Assembly: GCF_003096415.1 (NCBI RefSeq)
Contig: NZ_QEKH01000019.1
Coordinates: forward strand, 1-64,000
Reading direction: 5' to 3'
DNA length: 64,000 nucleotides
Origin: Victivallis vadensis
GTDB taxonomy: Bacteria > Verrucomicrobiota > Lentisphaeria > Victivallales > Victivallaceae
Shown here: positions 1 to 6,936 of the stretch, piece after piece
Layout: every line of letters begins with the position of its first letter
How positions within the stretch are numbered: position 1 is the first letter of the stretch
Translations under genes and position numbers: made by a program
The notes under the pieces: model-generated
Seen by the model: only the letters and a program-made list of their open reading frames with translations
Databases searched by the model: none
Told to the model about the DNA's origin: nothing

Positions 1-120
1 TTCACGTCCCATGTCGTCCTCCCATTATTCTGGTTTGTGGAAGAACATAACACGCATGCAATCTCAAATCCAGATGTAGCTCACCGGGCGGTTACTCGTG
101 TAATTTTCATTATAGGTTAA
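1..120 (+). other. Possible 3' end of an ORF cut by the window edge
   Basis: Frame 1 is open from the first base to a TAA at 118-120, giving about 39 residues. No family is recognised. There is no start inside the window and codon use is not distinctive, so this may be a chance open frame. Confidence 0.15.
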
Positions 121-163
121 ATTATTTGCAACAAAGAGGACGAGCTGTTAGAGGGAAAGGCGG

Positions 164-496
164 ATGGAAAAAATTTTTGTAAGAGAAACCGGAATATCCA
201 TTCAGAAGAATCATAACTGGGATTATATTTCATTAACAGATATCGCCCGGTATAAGAATCCTACTGAAACGGCCTTGGTTATATCCTATTGGTTAAGCAC
301 ATGTTTTACTGTTGATTTTCTTGGTATTTGGGAAACGATCAAAAATCTGGATTTTAATACTACGGAATTCAGTAGTATTAGAAATGAGAGTGGCAACTTT
401 CGTTTGAAGAGTTGTTATATGAACTATAATTTCTTGAAAATGAAATCAATTCCGAACTGCAATGTCATACGATTCATCTACCGGAAAGGCAAATAA
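164..496 (+). pseudogene. KilA-N domain fragment fused to a remnant of a second abiEii 3' end
   Basis: Residues 20-75 match the N-terminal part of KilA-N proteins (phage and mobile-element DNA-binding proteins): DYISLTDIARYKNP, then a tryptophan-rich stretch and FLGIWE. The match stops at about residue 77, where the family normally continues with a SKQW-type segment. Bases 403-451 are then about 86% identical to the last 49 bases of the complete abiEii gene at 3032-3080, but read in another frame. The ORF is therefore a chimera of two decayed genes. A ribosome binding site (GAGGGAAAGG) precedes the ATG, so a 110-aa product could still be made. The KilA-N call rests on motif recognition. Confidence 0.55.
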
Positions 497-506
497 AGAA
501 ATTTTT

Positions 507-572
507 ATTCCCGAACGGGAATGGTAGATTGAAAAATCCTTTTTCTATGCTATCTTATTCCCGAACGGGAAT
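507..572 (+). promoter_or_regulatory. Two identical palindromic operators with a promoter, upstream of hipB
   Basis: ATTCCCGAACGGGAAT (7-bp arms, 2-bp centre) occurs at 507-522 and 557-572, spaced exactly 50 bp. A promoter-like TTGAAA (529-534) and TATCTT (551-556, 16-bp spacer) lies between and against the second copy. HipB-type antitoxins autorepress through paired palindromes, so these are the likely HipB operators (inference). Confidence 0.65.
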
Positions 573-593
573 GATATTTAGGAATATTTTGAA

Positions 594-824
594 GTGAGCA
601 AAGAAAAACTACAATCGGCAGAAGCAATCGGAGCTTTGATCCGAACAACAAGAAAGACTCAGGGGCTTTCTCAGGCTGAACTTGCCGGAGTTGCAAATAC
701 TGGGGTGCGCTTTATTTCTGATTTGGAGAACGGCAAAGGAACAATCCAGATCCGAAAACTGCTGAATGTCCTGAATGCTTTAGGGTTGGGACTTTATATA
801 TTCAACCGTTGGGAGAATGAATGA
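594..824 (+). CDS. hipB: HipB-like XRE-family antitoxin/repressor
   Basis: The 76-aa protein is almost entirely a helix-turn-helix. Residues 11-65 carry the XRE pattern (IGALIRTTRKTQGLSQAELA, then GVRFISDLENGK), and the ending LNALGLGLYI is typical of HipB rather than of generic XRE repressors. The start is GTG at 594, preceded by AGGAA. HipB binds palindromic operators and neutralises the HipA kinase. Two perfect palindromes lie just upstream, and the gene overlaps the start of a hipA remnant (ATGA at 821-824), the usual toxin-antitoxin coupling. Since hipA is broken, this antitoxin is now an orphan. Confidence 0.8.
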   Translation: MSKEKLQSAEAIGALIRTTRKTQGLSQAELAGVANTGVRFISDLENGKGTIQIRKLLNVLNALGLGLYIFNRWENE

Positions 825-1010
825 TGGATCAGCTTGATGTTTATCTGCATGATACAAAAGCAGGAGTCCTCACATCCGATAAGGGACGGATGGAGTTCTG
901 TTACTCTCCTGCATATATCAAAAATCCGGAAGTGTAGCCTTTTGCATTTTCTTTGCCAGTCCACTCTGAACCGTATCAGGAAGATGCGATTACTCCATTT
1001 TTTCCAATCT
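821..1010 (+). pseudogene. hipA: HipA toxin kinase, N-terminal remnant
   Basis: Starting at ATG 821 (or 824), the translation begins MDQLDVYLHDTKAGVL and continues GRMEFCYSPAYIKNP, typical of the HipA N-terminal subdomain. It meets an in-frame TAG at 935-937 after 38 codons. The same frame then continues with recognisable HipA sequence (FSLPVHSEPYQEDAITPFF) to about 1000. A run of Ts marks a further frame loss, because one extra base would restore a SNLL-type HipA segment. The kinase core is absent. The remnant abuts a methylase fragment on the other strand. It is non-functional. Confidence 0.7.
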
Positions 1011-1319
1011 TCTTCTGGACGATGTCCCACATGAAATCAATGATATATTCGGGCGTGTAATAACTGTCGAGAATGGAGTTCTGCGCCGTCTGATATTCCT
1101 CGTCGGAAAGCAGTTCCTTGAGCGCCTGATAATGGCGATTGCCTTCCATGAAAACTTCGATCAGCCCGCCCCATCCGCTGAACTGCAAAAGTGTGAACTG
1201 CTCCTCATGAGACGAGACCCGTTCTCCGGTGCCGAGTTCTTTCAGCAGACGGATCGCCTTGAAATTCGCCTCAATCCGCGCAGCCGGAGTCGTCGGTATT
1301 TCCGTATTGCTTCCATCAT
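976..1319 (-). pseudogene. N-terminal fragment of a mobile-element methylase-helicase (SNF2/N6-methylase fusion type)
   Basis: Reading leftwards from about 1317, the open frame gives RIEANFKAIRLLKELG, then EEQFTLLQFSGWGGL, then SILDSYYTPEYIIDFMWD. These are hallmarks of the very large helicase/adenine methylase proteins carried by ICEs and plasmids, where GWGGL precedes the AHYT(S/T)P-type methylase start. Only about 110 residues remain. ATGs at 1316 and 1319 follow an AAAGGATAGG ribosome site but are one base out of frame. Restoring one A would give a start MMESNTEIPTTP. The fragment ends in a stop near the hipA remnant. It cannot encode a methylase. Confidence 0.6.
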
Positions 1320-1371
1320 CCTATCCTTTCGGTTGATTTTTTACCCGAAGGCTGACGGACCGAAATAGGAT
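1318..1371 (-). promoter_or_regulatory. Structured 5' leader in front of the methylase-helicase remnant
   Basis: On the minus strand ATCCTATTTCGGT pairs with ACCGAA-(3-nt bulge)-ATAGGAT to give a 13-bp stem around a loop of about 25 nt, directly at the ribosome site and ATG. It is one of five such leaders in this cargo region. The function is unknown. Confidence 0.4.
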
Positions 1372-1438
1372 GTAGCGTCATCCGGTCTGGCAGCCGGGAA
1401 AACAAACGAAAAAATTATTTCTTTTTTATCAGATTCCA

Positions 1439-1484
1439 TTTGATTTTCAAAGGAAAAGATGCTATTTTTCCTTTGAAAATCAAA
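1439..1484. promoter_or_regulatory. Perfect 19-bp inverted repeat upstream of abiEi
   Basis: TTTGATTTTCAAAGGAAAA (1439-1457) is repeated in perfect inverted orientation at 1466-1484 with an 8-bp spacer, 12 bp before the abiEi start. Characterised AbiEi antitoxins repress their own operon through long inverted repeats, so this is probably the AbiEi operator (inference). It could also form an RNA hairpin that affects access to the ribosome site, which abuts the right arm. Confidence 0.65.
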
Positions 1485-1496
1485 GGAAAAATCAAT

Positions 1497-2105
1497 ATGC
1501 TCTCTATTGAAGATAAAATACTTGCAAGAATAAAATCTCATGGCAGAGGATGGGCGATGACCAATAGCGATTTTGGAGACTTGGCCAAGACTGCAACCAT
1601 AGATTGGAGCCTATATCGTCTCAAAGATAAAAAAGTTATTCGCCCTCTTTTGCGGGGCATTTACGATTATCCCCGCTTCAGTGAACTTCTTCAAGAAGAG
1701 ATGGCTCCTGATATGGAAATGGTTGCCAGAGCCATTGCCCGAAAGTTCCAGTGGAATATTTTGATTTCCGGCAATGCGGCATTGAATTATTTAGGATTGA
1801 GTACTCAGGTTCCAATGCGTTTAACCTATTTTTCGGATGGGCCAACCCGGCAGTATGGGATTGGCAGTCGAACAATAGAATTCAAACATATTTCTCTTAA
1901 AGAGGCGCGATTTGCAAATATCAAAAGTGAAATCATAGTCCAAGCGCTCCGGGAGTTGGGGGCCGAGCATATTACTGCAGAGATCATAAATAAGATACGT
2001 AACTTTATTCCGGCATCAGAACGGAATAAAATCTTGAAAGATACTCAATTCACTACCGATTGGATTCATGATAAAATAAAATTGATCTGCTCGGAAGGAA
2101 ACTGA
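1497..2105 (+). CDS. abiEi: AbiEi-like antitoxin / DUF6088 family protein
   Basis: The 202-aa product has an N-terminal winged-helix segment (residues 1-60, ending GIYDYPRF) followed by the AbiEi-type domain. The recognisable hallmark is ISGNAALNYLGLSTQVP near residue 95, the pattern of AbiEi/DUF6088 antitoxins of type IV toxin-antitoxin systems. I chose ATG 1497 because AAAGGAAAAATCA precedes it; an earlier in-frame start at 1440 would translate the inverted repeat. The partner toxin AbiEii starts two bases after the stop codon. AbiE systems cause abortive infection against phage and stabilise mobile elements, with AbiEi as transcriptional repressor. No damage is visible. Confidence 0.75.
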   Translation: MLSIEDKILARIKSHGRGWAMTNSDFGDLAKTATIDWSLYRLKDKKVIRPLLRGIYDYPRFSELLQEEMAPDMEMVARAIARKFQWNILISGNAALNYLGLSTQVPMRLTYFSDGPTRQYGIGSRTIEFKHISLKEARFANIKSEIIVQALRELGAEHITAEIINKIRNFIPASERNKILKDTQFTTDWIHDKIKLICSEGN

Positions 2106-2107
2106 TC

Positions 2108-3088
2108 ATGGACAAAATTGCTCGTATGGATTCCAGAAAACGGCAGGAACTTTTTGTTCAAACGGCGGCAAAATTTCCTTATTTGTCTGAAGCCGCAGTG
2201 GAAAAAGATTTTTGGGTCTGCTGGATGTTGAAGCAACTTTTCGATTCTTCATTGAGGGATACTGTTATATTTAAAGGGGGAACCAGCCTTTCCAAAATTT
2301 TTCATCTGATTAAACGATTTTCAGAAGATATTGATTTGATTCTGAATTGGAAAGAGAATCCGATAGGTAATCCGTTAGAGAAACGCAGCAATGCACAACA
2401 GGCCAAGTTCAATGAAGAACTGGATACTTGGGGACAGCATTATATTGCAGACGTATTGCTGCCTGAGGTACAGAAACTTTGTGCAGGCATCTGTGTTGCT
2501 GAACTTTCAGAGGAAAAACCGGACAATATTATAATCACCTATCCAAAATCTTTTTCCGATGAATATCTGCGTCCCCAGATATTGTTGGAAATCGGAGCGA
2601 AAGCGGCCTGGGTGCCGCATGCTACCTATAGAATTTCGCCTTATGCCTCAGACGCATATCCACAATTATTTGCTACGCCGGAAATAGATATTATTGCAAC
2701 GACTCCGGAACGTTCTTTTTGGGAAAAAATTACCATTCTTCATGCAGAAGCGCACCGTCCAGAGAATAGTAAAATACGGGGACGTTACTCCAGGCACTAT
2801 TACGATACGGTTATGATCGCACGGAGTTCTGTAAAAGAGTCAGCATTCTCCGATTTGGAATTATTGAAGCAAGTCGTCGATTTTAAGGATAAGTTCTATC
2901 ATTGCGGATGGGCAAATTATAAGGATGCCAAACCGGGAACAATGAGGCTGTTGCCAGCGGAACATTCCATGAAAGCTTTGAAAGCAGACTATACGGCGAT
3001 GAGAACCATGATTTACGGAGATTATATTTCATTTGAAGAGTTATTGAATGAACTACGGTCTCTTGAAAATGAAATCAATTCTCTTTAA
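2108..3088 (+). CDS. abiEii: AbiEii nucleotidyltransferase toxin
   Basis: The 326-aa protein carries the AbiEii signature: FKGGTSLSKIFHLI at about residues 56-69 (the nucleotidyltransferase GS-type motif) followed by RFSEDIDLIL, whose D-x-D supplies metal ligands. The C-terminal half has the conserved PERSFWEKITILHAEAHR stretch. Known AbiEii toxins are NTP-binding nucleotidyltransferases that arrest growth, and AbiEi counters them by repression. It is coupled to abiEi. Its last 49 bases have a diverged duplicate at 403-451, so the element once carried another abiEii copy. All key residues seem present. Confidence 0.85.
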   Translation: MDKIARMDSRKRQELFVQTAAKFPYLSEAAVEKDFWVCWMLKQLFDSSLRDTVIFKGGTSLSKIFHLIKRFSEDIDLILNWKENPIGNPLEKRSNAQQAKFNEELDTWGQHYIADVLLPEVQKLCAGICVAELSEEKPDNIIITYPKSFSDEYLRPQILLEIGAKAAWVPHATYRISPYASDAYPQLFATPEIDIIATTPERSFWEKITILHAEAHRPENSKIRGRYSRHYYDTVMIARSSVKESAFSDLELLKQVVDFKDKFYHCGWANYKDAKPGTMRLLPAEHSMKALKADYTAMRTMIYGDYISFEELLNELRSLENEINSL

Positions 3089-3089
3089 T

Positions 3090-3533
3090 TCAAAATGCGG
3101 CGATGCAGATTCCAGCGAGCAGTATGGCGGTGATGATCCCGATCAGCAGAAAGAACAGGATCACTTTCCCTGTATTGAACTTTCCGACATGCCTGATCAG
3201 CCAGATCAGTCCCAAAGCCCCGAGCTGCACAATGATGAAAAAGCTGGCACCGCAGACCGCCCAGAGAAATTTTTTGTTGGAGAAATCCCGCCAGGTCGGA
3301 ACTTGACCATATACCAATGAAACCAGAATCAGCATGACTCCGCCGATGGCGATCAGGAATAGAACTGCTTTCATCAGCGCGTAAAGTTTGAGCGAGACGG
3401 GATGACCATATACTTTCTGGTCGATCCAGAACTCTTTTTCACGGTCGGATTGACGCATGATCCATTTGTAGATGCCGTAGATCAGAAGTATTAAAGCGGC
3501 GGGTGTGGAGAGAAGAAGATACATAATTTTCAA
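3090..3533 (-). CDS. Small integral membrane protein, possibly frameshifted at its N-terminus
   Basis: About 145 residues with four hydrophobic segments (residues 4-25, 58-76, 88-112 and 122-145) and charged loops; no family recognised. It converges on abiEii with one base between stops. No good ribosome site precedes the TTG at 3533 or the ATG at 3524. The strong one (GGAGG at 3604-3608) precedes ATG 3594, whose frame (MKNDQERENKLKREKAFP) is offset by one base. Deleting a single C in the run near 3540 would join the frames into one protein with a charged N-terminus. The gene may therefore be a recent frameshift mutant. Confidence 0.5.
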   Translation of the reverse strand: MKIMYLLLSTPAALILLIYGIYKWIMRQSDREKEFWIDQKVYGHPVSLKLYALMKAVLFLIAIGGVMLILVSLVYGQVPTWRDFSNKKFLWAVCGASFFIIVQLGALGLIWLIRHVGKFNTGKVILFFLLIGIITAILLAGICIAAF

Positions 3534-3608
3534 TCCGGGCGGGAAACGCTTTTTCGCGTTTCAATTTGTTTTCTCTTTCCTGATCATTTTTCATCTTCTT
3601 CAGCCTCC

Positions 3609-3690
3609 TTTTCGTGTTTGTTCACCCCCAAATCCATCTGATCCAAAAGGCTTTATGCCGGGGCGGATGGATGACAGGCAAACACGAAAA
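3609..3690 (-). promoter_or_regulatory. Structured 5' leader with nested stems
   Basis: TTTTCGTGTTTG (3609-3620) and CAAACACGAAAA (3679-3690) form a perfect 12-bp outer stem. ATCCATC/GATGGAT (3632-3638 and 3666-3672) forms a nested stem. On the minus strand the element ends directly before GGAGG and ATG 3594. It has the same layout as the leaders at 4696-4773, 6188-6255 and 6937-6999, with different stem sequences. Confidence 0.5.
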
Positions 3691-3731
3691 TCTTCATTGA
3701 TTTTTCTGAAAGGCATAGATCATGCCCGATC

Positions 3732-4049
3732 ATGAAATTCTTGCTTACACATATAGTTTTCAACATTTCTAAAGTTGAACTTGTATTTTGCATAAATGGA
3801 GATGTTGTATATGGAGGAGAAAATACCAGAAAAAATGTAGCGCAATTTATGATTCGGTGGACAATTCAAATTCAAAGGAAGAAGTTGGAAGCGATATATC
3901 ATAAGGATTTTTGCAGGAATCTGTTGAAACTTCGGAAACTTTCAGATAAATTCGTTTCCGGTTATGTCATCTATTCCGGAGATTTGACTCCGGAAATAGA
4001 CGGCATCAAATATCTGAATTTCAAAGAGACTGCATCGGCAGTCAGTTGA
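3732..4049 (+). pseudogene. C-terminal remnant resembling DUF4143 ATPases
   Basis: The 105-residue frame shows VELVFCINGDVV, then DFCRNLLKLRKLSDKFVSGYVIYSGD and a final hydrophobic-charged segment. This is like the C-terminal nuclease-like DUF4143 domain of AAA ATPases, where KEVDLI..., LKKLRD... and GYVLYTG occur in order. The ATPase part is missing and no ribosome site precedes the ATG. I read it as a leftover 3' end. The family match is by eye and uncertain. Confidence 0.35.
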
Positions 4050-4314
4050 AAACAGGAAGTTTGATCGTTTTGCAACTGGAATTCATCGGGTTCCACGACA
4101 CGAAGCCGTCGAAGTGCGCCGGACAGCCTTTTCTGCCGCAGGAATAGCATTTTTTGAAGCCGGAATGCTGCTCCATCTCAGCCAATGCTTCCCCGATGCG
4201 TTCCGCGCGATTCCATTGTTCCGCGCGTTCCGCTTCCTCATAACTCTGTTCCAGTTCGGCATACCGGCGTTTCCAGACAGCGCGAGCCTTCAGATAGTCT
4301 TTGCAAACCTTCAT
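4042..4314 (-). CDS. Small unknown protein with a cysteine cluster
   Basis: A 90-aa protein with an N-terminal helical, highly charged half (residues 1-50) and then FKKCYSCGRKGCPAHF, a CxxC...C..H pattern that could bind zinc. The family is not recognised. GGAGGTGAAAG directly precedes the ATG. The gene starts four bases after the previous stop and is the last of five closely spaced minus-strand genes (6163 to 4042). It overlaps the converging remnant by 8 bases. Confidence 0.55.
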   Translation of the reverse strand: MKVCKDYLKARAVWKRRYAELEQSYEEAERAEQWNRAERIGEALAEMEQHSGFKKCYSCGRKGCPAHFDGFVSWNPMNSSCKTIKLPVFN

Positions 4315-4317
4315 CTT

Positions 4318-4680
4318 TCACCTCCGATTTCTTCTTTGATATTCCGCAATGAATTCCGCTTCGGAAACTTCGATGGAGTGCCAATCGCGATCAATCTGAC
4401 CGCACCGTTCAAGAAGAATCCGGTAGATTTTCCGCTGATCGGCATATTCTTTTTCCCGGTGTATTCGGCTCCAGTAGTTCTGTTCCCGCTTGACATGCGC
4501 CATATCCCGGCACAGGCTGAAATCCCGGCTGAGAACAGAGATTTTGTTCCCGTTCAGATCGAAATACGCACGTGCCGTATTGACAAGCAGATACGGATAC
4601 CAATCGTCATTTCTGTCGAATCGCACAATGTTGCGTTTCCGTAATTCATTGAACTCAATTTCTATTTCAATCATTCCCAT
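4318..4680 (-). CDS. Unknown 120-aa cargo protein
   Basis: The start at 4680 (MGMIEIEIEFNELRKRN) is fixed by AAGGAG eight bases upstream; the longer open frame to 4752 runs through a structured leader and is not preferred. The protein is polar, with the recognisable stretch YLLVNTARAYFDLNG and an arginine-rich C-terminus; no domain recognised. It is followed four bases later by the cysteine-cluster gene. The long gap in front (97 bases after the 4777 gene) is filled by a stem-loop leader, so it may be separately controlled within the operon. Confidence 0.55.
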   Translation of the reverse strand: MGMIEIEIEFNELRKRNIVRFDRNDDWYPYLLVNTARAYFDLNGNKISVLSRDFSLCRDMAHVKREQNYWSRIHREKEYADQRKIYRILLERCGQIDRDWHSIEVSEAEFIAEYQRRNRR

Positions 4681-4695
4681 TTTCAGCTCCTTTCT

Positions 4696-4773
4696 GTTCT
4701 TGTTTGGGCCCAAAAAAGCCGGATTGTTCCAGACGGCATTTCGTCGGGACAATCCGGCAAGACAAACAAGAAC
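4696..4773 (-). promoter_or_regulatory. Structured 5' leader with nested stems
   Basis: GTTCTTGTTTG (4696-4706) pairs perfectly with CAAACAAGAAC (4763-4773). Inside, GCCGGATTGT (4718-4727) pairs perfectly with ACAATCCGGC (4749-4758). On the minus strand the outer stem ends 15 bases before ATG 4680, with the ribosome site AAGGAG between. The inner hairpin alone has a T-run next to it and could act as a partial terminator between operon genes. Confidence 0.55.
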
Positions 4774-4776
4774 CGC

Positions 4777-5547
4777 TTATTTTACACAGAAGCCTCCCGG
4801 CTTCCCCGCATTGCAGTAGAATTCTTCAAGTTGGTTTTCCCTGTAAAGCGGAATTTTTTCAATGGACCAGCCGCTGTATTTGCTTTCCGCCAGATAGTAA
4901 CCGTATCCTCCGGAATAGTCCTCACGATTCTCCCAGTCGGCTGGAGCCGTCGCCAGCTCCCGGATTTCCGGAATATCGCTGTTCAACGCTGCCTTGCGCA
5001 TTTCCGGAAACAAATTCCGCTTGTGTTTTGAAAATGCCAACACCACAGTCCGGACTGTTCGATAATCGAAGTAATCGGTTTGCAAATCCGAAACGTCTTC
5101 ATGCTCTACGGCTAAAATCAATGCCACAGGCTTTCCATGTTTTTTGATCGCATCGGCAAAATGTTCCTTGCCGATTACAGCCAGACGTTCATTTTCGATC
5201 CGGCGCTTTTCGGCTTCAAGTGCTTCGGCTCTCTCTTTTTCCAGAAACAGCTTTTCGAGTTCGGCGATTTCGGCTTCCGGCATCAGTCTGCCGGGATAAA
5301 AATAGACGCCGATTCCGAAGCGTTCCGCAATCGGTTTGATGAATTGATGACGGGATACCCGCAGATCATCAATCCAGAGAATCCGGCAGGAAGTCCCCCA
5401 TTTCCCATTCGCCACACGCTCAAGAACAACGCCGTCATATTCATGGGCAGGTCCATCAATTCCCATAACAATCTGACCTCTTTCCAGACGATGTTCCACG
5501 CACGGCTCCATCTTCCCGGTTTTCCAGTTCATGTGCATAACCTGCAT
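4777..5547 (-). CDS. Unknown 256-aa cargo protein with central coiled coil
   Basis: I chose ATG 5547 because GGAGGAT lies eight bases upstream; longer starts at 5562 and 5646 lack this. The first 95 residues are mixed alpha/beta (DGVVLERVANGKWGTSCRIL), residues 95-135 are a charged helix (LEKLFLEKERAEALEAEKRR), and the last 100 contain WENREDYSGGYGYYLAESKYSGW. No family is recognised. It is the third gene of the minus-strand cargo operon, 17 bases after its neighbour. Confidence 0.55.
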   Translation of the reverse strand: MQVMHMNWKTGKMEPCVEHRLERGQIVMGIDGPAHEYDGVVLERVANGKWGTSCRILWIDDLRVSRHQFIKPIAERFGIGVYFYPGRLMPEAEIAELEKLFLEKERAEALEAEKRRIENERLAVIGKEHFADAIKKHGKPVALILAVEHEDVSDLQTDYFDYRTVRTVVLAFSKHKRNLFPEMRKAALNSDIPEIRELATAPADWENREDYSGGYGYYLAESKYSGWSIEKIPLYRENQLEEFYCNAGKPGGFCVK

Positions 5548-5564
5548 GATATGATCCTCCATTT

Positions 5565-5882
5565 TCAGCGTCCGGAACGTTCCCGGACAAGTTTGTCGAA
5601 TGCGCTGTTTGAAATCGTCCGGACATTGGTATGCAGCCCGAACCACGGTTTTACTCTGGCAAGCGTCCAGACGACAACTCTGCCGTTTGGATAAGTCGCG
5701 ATTGCTCCGACTTCGCGGGAGTAACGATTCTGGCGATAAAGAAACTCTTTTGCGGTTTTTTCATTGAGATCGCCCATTCCGATGGTAAGACTCGCCCAGA
5801 TCAGACATTCCAACGTATGACCGTCTTTTCCCTGTTTCTTCTGCCAATTCCTGACCTTGCTGATGTCCCAATTCAATGACAT
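5565..5882 (-). CDS. Unknown 105-aa cargo protein
   Basis: A polar, probably globular protein (MSLNWDISKVRNWQKK, then TLECLIWASLTIGMGDL, and GRVVVWTLARVKPWFGL) of unrecognised family. GAGGT stands upstream of the ATG. It lies 14 bases after the 88-aa gene and 17 before the 256-aa gene, so the three are almost certainly cotranscribed. Nothing indicates function; its place beside toxin-antitoxin genes suggests ICE cargo or establishment functions only by association. Confidence 0.55.
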   Translation of the reverse strand: MSLNWDISKVRNWQKKQGKDGHTLECLIWASLTIGMGDLNEKTAKEFLYRQNRYSREVGAIATYPNGRVVVWTLARVKPWFGLHTNVRTISNSAFDKLVRERSGR

Positions 5883-5896
5883 GATTACCTCTTTCC

Positions 5897-6163
5897 TTAC
5901 ATTGAAAACCGTTTGCCGATCCCGTGATTTCGGAGAGCCTCCCGCTCGACCTCCGTAAAAAGAGATTCGGGATAACCGGTCACGTCCCCCGAACGCCAGC
6001 AGTCGGGATACTCGCGAACCATTTGGAATACATTTCTCTCGATTTCATTGAGAACACTGTCATCTGTTGCAAAGATTCCGGAATGCACCAATAATGTTTG
6101 TGTGTCGTTCCGCCGTGTTTCCGTGGTGATCAGCAGTACGATCTGCGGGAAGTTTTGACTCAT
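5897..6163 (-). CDS. Unknown 88-aa cargo protein, first gene of the minus-strand operon
   Basis: Start ATG 6163 (MSQNFPQIVLLITTE) follows AAGGTAAGG; the longer frame to 6304 runs through a hairpin leader and is not preferred. The C-terminal half is acidic and helical (EIERNVFQMVREYPDCW). The length and the ending (LFTEVEREALRNHGIG) look like a small regulatory or anti-restriction-type protein, but no family is recognised. Confidence 0.5.
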   Translation of the reverse strand: MSQNFPQIVLLITTETRRNDTQTLLVHSGIFATDDSVLNEIERNVFQMVREYPDCWRSGDVTGYPESLFTEVEREALRNHGIGKRFSM

Positions 6164-6187
6164 TTTTACCTTACCTTTCTGGAAAGC

Positions 6188-6255
6188 TATTCTTTCCGCA
6201 TAAAAAAAGGCAAGCAGGAAAGTGAATACGGCAGCGCAGCCGCAAGGAAAGAATA
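6188..6255 (-). promoter_or_regulatory. Structured 5' leader
   Basis: TATTCTTTCC and GGAAAGAATA (6188-6197 and 6246-6255) form a perfect 10-bp stem around about 48 nt that contain a GC-rich CGGC/GCCG hairpin. It lies directly upstream of the ribosome site of the 88-aa gene and shares the layout of the other leaders. Confidence 0.5.
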
Positions 6256-6321
6256 ATTTTTTATTTATCGAAAGGGATAATGCTTTTAAATGTCTGAAGA
6301 CCAAGAAGATCTTTTATTTTT

Positions 6322-6469
6322 ATCGTGTGATTTTGCATTTCAATTGCAAATCACACGATATAGTGAAGGAATCAGGAGACATTTTCAACATGTTTTTCGG
6401 GGAGGCATGTCGAAAGAATAAGAAGAGAAGGGAGAGCCAGCGGCATTTCTGAATTTCATGACTCCCCGA
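6322..6469. repeat. Two strong hairpins in the 343-bp gap between the cargo operon and the XRE gene
   Basis: TCGTGTGATTTTGCA and TGCAAATCACACGA (about 6322-6359) form a 14-bp stem with one bulged T. A second, interrupted stem pairs CGGGGAGGCATG (about 6399-6410) with CATGACTCCCCG (about 6458-6469), flanked by a further ACATG/CATGT match. No convincing gene lies in this gap. The second hairpin could terminate the XRE transcript, but it lacks a clear T-run. Confidence 0.4.
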
Positions 6470-6506
6470 CATGAAAACTCCAGTTAACGATTACTGGTAT
6501 TCAGAT

Positions 6507-6917
6507 TCAGCTATGCCAAATTTCGTTTTCAAGCTCTTGAAGTTTTTGCCGTAAAGCTTTCTTACCCATGCCGCGGAACGCCGCAATTTTCGCAACTGTT
6601 GCAGGAGAAGGCACAACTTTATCATATTCCCATTTATGCAGATTCGCCCTGTCCACTTTGAGCAATCGGGCAAATGCAGCCTGTGACAACTGCAGGCGTT
6701 TGCGGATGGCTATGATATTGGCTCCTTTCATTCTGTATTGATGAGATCGAATGGAAGAGGCGGAGGATATCTTTTGCTCCTGCGGAGCTCTCTCCAAAAC
6801 CGCCAGCCGATGTTCCATTAATTTTTGCTGTTCCGTCACCTCCTTGCAGATTTTCCGGATTTCGAGAATAATCAGTTCATGGAGCTTTTCGCCGATAGCG
6901 ATTGCTATATCCTGCAT
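6507..6917 (-). CDS. XRE-type helix-turn-helix regulator
   Basis: 136 aa from ATG 6917, which follows AAAGGAG. Residues 1-40 are amphipathic helix, perhaps for dimerisation. Residues 60-120 hold an HTH (IIAIRKRLQLSQAAFARLLK, then VDRANLHKWEYDKVVPSPATV), similar to the DNA-binding domains of MqsA- and HigA-type antitoxins and ICE regulators. It is transcribed away from the conjugation operon that starts 560 bases to the right, so it is well placed to control that promoter or its own (inference). A structured leader precedes the start. Confidence 0.7.
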   Translation of the reverse strand: MQDIAIAIGEKLHELIILEIRKICKEVTEQQKLMEHRLAVLERAPQEQKISSASSIRSHQYRMKGANIIAIRKRLQLSQAAFARLLKVDRANLHKWEYDKVVPSPATVAKIAAFRGMGKKALRQKLQELENEIWHS

Positions 6918-6936
6918 GATAAACACTCCTTTCGGA

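Noticed and set aside
1440-1496. Longer abiEi start at 1440
   Set aside because: It would translate the inverted repeat and lacks a ribosome site; ATG 1497 has one.
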